A stretch of DNA of 64,000 bases from assembly GCA_948567375.1 (NCBI GenBank), contig OX419757.1:20522001-20586000 (forward strand), in the 5' to 3' direction. Both the position numbers and the translations under genes were made by a program. Origin of the DNA: Lunularia cruciata. Its lineage: Eukaryota > Streptophyta > Marchantiopsida > Lunulariales > Lunulariaceae. This document shows, piece by piece, positions 61,193 to 64,000 of the stretch (position 1 is the stretch's first letter; each line of letters begins with the position of its first letter). The notes below the pieces were generated by a model that was not told where the DNA came from, did no database searches, and saw nothing but the letters and a program-made list of their open reading frames with translations.

Positions 61193-62610
61193 GAACATTC
61201 ACCAAATCCACAAAGATATGACTTTTTGACACATCTTGTAAGATCTACTCTCCTATAGACAAATAACTTGATTTTTTGCACTATCCAATAGTCTTATTAA
61301 ACATCTTATGCTTACCTAATTTTCTTCTTCAGATCCTTTCTAATACAATGAGCCCTTTGCATCCTTTATATTTACAATGCAGATTTGAAGATCAATAGTA
61401 TTATTCAATGTATGCATGGACTATCCTAAACTCAGGACACTTCAAGTGAATCCATAACTTTCAAAATTACTAATCGAATCTTGTAGACTTTATGAAATTT
61501 GAGAGAAGAAAATTTCATGGATTCTATTGACATAAAATAACCTTGAGAAGCCAACAGTCTTTCATAACCTTGCAGCCATGTTATAGCTTTATTAATAAGA
61601 ATGATTAATTAACCCACACACACATTATACTCCAAAACACCAACATAAGATAGATAGACCTATATACATCTATAATTCAAATTTTTTGGCTCCCTCAATA
61701 TGATTCAACTTTGATTTTGTGCAGTAGTGCAATTCTTGCTTTGTTTTACAATTTCACATTTTGAGCTCCCATTAGTGTTTACAAAATTTGGAGGTCCATG
61801 TTGGAAATTGCTTGCATGATGTCACAAGAGATGGAAATTGCAAAGAGAGAGATGCAAGAAATCAAAAATAGAAAAGTTAAAATGTATAAAGATTCACCTC
61901 ATAGGGTGGAGTTTGCCTTTTTATAGCACCGATGGGGCAGGATCCATCTTTCTTCCATCACATCACTTGCTGAAGGGTGCCAATTGTTTGTTGCACACAT
62001 GAGACTAGGTATGAAATGGTCACCAATGGTTCTTTGGTAGTACATGCATCTTTCATGTGATCTTGAAATGGTGGCAAAAATCAGCGGAGTTTTTTTGTCA
62101 AAAAGTTATCACAACCTTCATTGTTCCATAGAATCTTGTGATATTGGGGTTTCCTCATAATGGAGTAGTTCATTTCATTGGGCAAGCCACTTTGTGTGCC
62201 CTATGGAATGGAAATGAAATGGATCTGACTACAAAATGAGTTTGGTTCCATTCTTGTCATGTGGCCATTGGGGGGGCATTTTGTTTAAGCACCCTGTACC
62301 TCCATATCATGGAGTTATGACTATTGATAAATCCGTACTTCCTACATATGGCACTTCATGATGTCTTTTTTGGACTATTTACATGAAGTAAAACAACAAA
62401 AGTCAATGAAAACCAGTGCTCATAAAAAAGTGAATCATGACACAAATCTTAAAGTACTCTTCACCAAACTTTCCAATTATCCAATCCTTCTATGCTACAT
62501 TTGACTATATCTAAGGCCTTGTTGTTAAGCTAAGAACAAATAACAACATTCATTATTGCATGCACTAATTCCTTATTAAAAAATAAGATGATTCAAGTTA
62601 GTGACTCGTT
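61193..62610. other. AT-rich region without recognised genes
   Basis: Decayed non-coding sequence. A TTTTTATAGCACCGATGG stretch near 61918 looks like part of an LTR promoter, but no matching second copy is seen in the window. Confidence 0.35.
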
Positions 62611-62615
62611 TATTA

Positions 62616-63068
62616 TTTTTGACACACAATGAGAGTAAATATCAACTTAGATGTTGAAATGTACAATTGGCCTTATATTTGGAATTATATCTCATATTAG
62701 GATGAAATAGTAAAACCTTATTGATCAATATAAGTAACTACCAAAGCACCACCATGTTGGGAGACTCTATGACTTGGGTTATGAAGTTCATCTCAAATAT
62801 ATACACCAAATGTTATCTCACAATATACTTATCCATACTAATTTTGGCACACAATAAGTGTAAACATCAACTTAGGTTTTGAAACTCACAATATGCTTTA
62901 TATTTATATTTATATTTATCACTCATAATAGAAGGAAAATAGTAAATTCTTATTAATCAACATAAGAATGACCATAAGAAGTCTAACCAAGTTAGTGGAC
63001 TCTTTTCCTTGGGTTGTGAACTTCATGCCAAACATGTGCAAAAATTATTATCTCAAAAATTGCTTATC
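62616..63068. repeat. Diverged tandem duplication, about 225-bp unit
   Basis: GACACACAATGAGAGTAAAT at 62621 recurs as GGCACACAATAAGTGTAAAC at 62846. Later landmarks also repeat: TATCAACTTAG, ATAGTAAA..CTTATT.ATCAA, CTTGGGTT.TGAA.TTCAT and TTATCCATA. Confidence 0.8.
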
Positions 63069-64000
63069 CATATCCATCCACAATATAATTAAAACATCAA
63101 AAGTATTTAAGAAAAGGAAGTTTGGATAAAGATCACTCCTTGATCATCCATTCTACTTTGATACATTTTATCTCTTATGGAAATTTCAACTCTAAATGTG
63201 GCCTTGAAATTTCACCTAGCACTAACTTTATAATATAACTCTTTCACCTTGCTTTATGTGTAGCTCAATAGCCATTGATAACTTCTATAGCAAGTCTTTC
63301 ATTTTTTTCAATTGTGGTAGTGAAGATTTTGAATTTTTCTTTTGTTTCCTTAGTTTTATATGGTTGATGAGGTAATGCTTCATGTCATTAGAAATAATTC
63401 TTCTTGGTGGTAAGTATTGAGGTTTATCTTCATCTTTGAGTCAAAATTATGAAGTCCAAAAGGCAAATAAGACCTACTCTTAAAAATGGTCAAAGCCAAA
63501 GATGAGCATGAAGGATCTTTGTACAAAGGCTATTTGGTCAAAGACCATACTGAAATTTAAGTTTTGCAAGCACAAATGCCAAACACCATTTTCACCTACT
63601 AAAGAAACCTCACATGAAGATAGAATTGCTACCCATGGAAGACCAATGAGACAAAATTTTGAGGCTATAATTTGCAACTCTCATTGAATGATTTCACATT
63701 CAAGAAGTGAATTTCACTGAGAGTGATTTAGTCCAAGAATCTCATAACAAGATTAGTATGAGGATTTTCTCTCTTTGGGTTTGGAACTCTATTAGTGAAG
63801 TTTTTTAGGATGGCTAAGAAGGGGGGCCAACCAAATTTGATAGGTTCTAAAATTTTCAAACCTATGGTAGCCAAATATGAGATGGAAGTAAGGAATGATC
63901 TAATTATGAAGTAGTATCTGCCATTTCTTTTATGGAGCTGGGACTTTTGGGTGATGAACAACCAAAAGAGAGCAAAAGCCTTTGTGGTAACCCATAAATT
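63069..64000. other. AT-rich window end, possible decayed ORF
   Basis: A plus-strand open stretch at 63502-63687 and a continuing protein-like piece near 63810-63910 (MAKKGGQPNLIGSKIFKPMV) could be a decayed gene. No family recognised. Confidence 0.3.

Overview
The window looks like nuclear DNA of a land plant. It holds intron-containing plant genes (a class III peroxidase with the classic four exons, and a nodulin-like MFS transporter) beside a thick nest of plant-type Ty3/gypsy and Ty1/copia LTR retrotransposons. The lineage cannot be fixed by reading alone. The gene style and retroelement mix suggest a non-flowering land plant, possibly a bryophyte; this is a guess.

Layout. 1-38.3 kb is almost all nested retrotransposons. 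An old chromovirus (Ty3/gypsy with a C-terminal chromodomain) lies in pieces at 687-1662, 10883-11876 and 12624-13335. It is interrupted by an inverted LTR (1-681), a solo LTR (11877-12623) and a decayed 9.2 kb element (1663-10882). A better-preserved chromovirus of the same kind spans 14917-31442, with 747/754 bp LTRs, a tRNA-iMet-type primer site, a polypurine tract and a perfect 5-bp target duplication (TTGAG). Inside it, on the minus strand, sits a well-preserved 9.9 kb element (19458-29373) of the same family as 1663-10882. From 31.4 to 38.3 kb there are decayed Ty1/copia elements on the minus strand.

The most interesting object is the family represented by 19458-29373 and 1663-10882. 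It encodes, in one frame of about 7.3 kb, Gag with zinc knuckles, retropepsin, a cytosine-5 DNA methyltransferase domain, reverse transcriptase, RNase H, a DDE integrase and a C-terminal PHD finger. Its ends are not ordinary LTRs. Both copies have the order L - coding - R - L - R (L about 448 bp, R 107 bp), a split direct repeat of the kind known from PAT/Ngaro tyrosine-recombinase elements, but here with a DDE integrase. The internal R-L junction carries a palindrome (GACAGCTGTC) that looks like the two outer ends joined through 2 bp. The element thus combines a DNA-methylation writer, a chromatin reader and an unusual terminal architecture. The reading frame of the better copy is broken only by seven stops, all TGA or TAG at positions fitting CGA to TGA or CAG to TAG changes.

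38.3-64 kb is lower in recognisable transposons. It holds the peroxidase gene (43319-45284, +), a copia fragment (about 46455-47250, -), the MFS transporter (51188-53889, -), a few unrecognised protein-like stretches, and several short tandem duplications (36-225 bp units). The AT-rich last 8 kb shows no gene I can recognise.
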